Shown here: positions 63,609-64,000 of the stretch, piece by piece
Position numbering within the stretch: the stretch's first letter is position 1
How the letters are laid out: the number at the start of each line of letters is the position of its first letter
Source: Marinomonas balearica
Lineage (GTDB): Bacteria; Pseudomonadota; Gammaproteobacteria; Pseudomonadales; Marinomonadaceae
Length of the DNA stretch: 64,000 nt
Reading direction: 5' to 3'
Assembly (NCBI RefSeq): GCF_004362145.1
Contig: NZ_SNXC01000009.1
Coordinates: 423,823 to 487,822 of the forward strand
Position numbers and translations under genes: made by a program
Notes under the pieces: generated by a model
Seen by the model: the letters and a program-made list of their open reading frames with translations, nothing else
The model's database searches: none
Told to the model about the DNA's origin: nothing

Positions 63609-63899
63609 TCAAAGTAACTTCTTAGCATCTCGATAGAAGTTTTCATGAGAACCAAAAGTTAGTAGCTCTAAAACGACAGCATCATCCTCATAGCAGTAAC
63701 CTAGTAAGGTGAGCTGCTTAATCATTTTAAACTTGTAAACTCGCATAAATGCAAGATCACCTTTTTTAGGTTCGCCAAGCAGAGGGTTCTTTATTAGTTC
63801 TTTAACTGCTTTATCAAGATCACTCTTTTGGTTTTTGTGGAGTTTTTTGACGGCCTTTTTAAAACTTGGGGTTTGTGTAACGTGTGTGACTTTAGTCAA
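63609..63899 (-). CDS. RelE/ParE-family toxin
   Basis: A 96-aa toxin-like protein from a TTG at 63899; the open frame extends to 63944 inside the antitoxin gene. It begins TKVTHVTQTPSFKKAVKKLHKNQ, has DLDKAVKELIKNPLLGEPKKGDL and FRVYKF/QLTLLGYCYEDDAVVLELLTFGSHENFYRD at the end, as in RelE-type mRNA interferases that act on ribosomes. The start overlaps the antitoxin stop (TTGACTAA), with GAGG 9 nt upstream. Such overlap is usual for type II toxin-antitoxin pairs. Confidence 0.85.
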   Translation of the reverse strand: MTKVTHVTQTPSFKKAVKKLHKNQKSDLDKAVKELIKNPLLGEPKKGDLAFMRVYKFKMIKQLTLLGYCYEDDAVVLELLTFGSHENFYRDAKKLL

Positions 63900-64000
63900 A
63901 TTCGTAAGCCTCAAGTTTGCCAGCTTCTTTTTCTGCTTTGGCAATGATCGCTTGCTTTACAAATTCATAAGGTAAATCTGGATTATCTTCCATCATTTCG
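63892..64000 (-). CDS. antitoxin, partial (runs off the window)
   Basis: The last 35 codons of a frame that continues past the window edge and overlaps the toxin start. The visible end, from about ...MMEDNPDLPYEFVKQA to ...AGKLEAYEFD and stop at 63892-63894, is acidic and helical, as expected for the toxin-binding tail of an antitoxin. The DNA-binding front end, and so the family, is outside the window. Confidence 0.75.
   Translation of the reverse strand, partial: EMMEDNPDLPYEFVKQAIIAKAEKEAGKLEAYEFD

Overview
The window reads as chromosome of a marine gammaproteobacterium, most likely Marinomonas or a close relative in the Oceanospirillales. The base composition is moderate. The gene set fits that group: a LodA/LodB-type quinoprotein oxidase pair (the type is known from Marinomonas mediterranea), a VolA-like lipase beside FadL, NdpA, RadD and TrhO, many c-di-GMP and chemotaxis proteins, and polyamine- and ribose-type ABC importers. 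The assignment is inference from gene content; no rRNA is present.

Layout. 1-940: a tandem tRNA array alternating Val(UAC) and Asp(GUC), with a hexanucleotide microsatellite between the last two genes. 1.1-7.6 kb: a small secreted protein, a volA-fadL lipid-scavenging pair and an EAL phosphodiesterase. 7.7-12.9 kb: an iron-type operon (imelysin lipoprotein, di-heme DUF1111 protein, second imelysin, DUF1513) behind a good Fur-box match. 12.96-13.6 kb: a small membrane-anchored protein of unknown function behind two overlapping, perfect LexA boxes. 13.9 kb: an HI0933-type flavoprotein.

15.1-21.7 kb is an accessory mosaic. Two sites have the sequence and fold expected of integron attC sites, around small cassette-like genes (YaaC-like, GNAT, a NIF3-insert-like protein, a membrane protein). 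At least four families of dispersed non-coding repeats and several gene remnants are interleaved. No integrase gene is visible, so this looks like a cassette cluster without an integrase.

21.7-28.0 kb: an RpiR regulator, a complete polyamine-type ABC importer and an S58 (DmpA/BapA-type) aminopeptidase, apparently one peptide or amide utilisation unit. 28.1-31.8 kb: a specialised VgrG with a peptidoglycan-binding and pesticin/T4-lysozyme-like tail, followed by an overlapping gene for a periplasmic protein that is probably its immunity partner. 31.86-32.38 kb: an internally deleted IS5-family element inserted exactly at the stop codon of an Old Yellow Enzyme gene.

32.4-43.7 kb is a sugar or polyol catabolic locus: OYE, two SDR dehydrogenases, an RbsCBA-like importer, a split transketolase, an FGGY kinase and a SorC regulator. 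A shared GAATA-N2-TATTC palindrome lies at two of its promoter regions. 44.1 kb holds a perfect 30-bp inverted repeat ahead of a Cache-domain chemoreceptor. 46.6-58.9 kb is mostly housekeeping: OmpA-like, glyoxalase I, NdpA, a HAD phosphatase, DUF2947, a DTW tRNA transferase, DUF1499, TetR, RadD, a 2OG oxygenase, TrhO and a diguanylate cyclase. 58.9-62.1 kb is the lodAB-type pair with a Tat signal. The window ends with a small hydrolase, an HD phosphohydrolase and a RelE-type toxin whose antitoxin gene runs off the edge.
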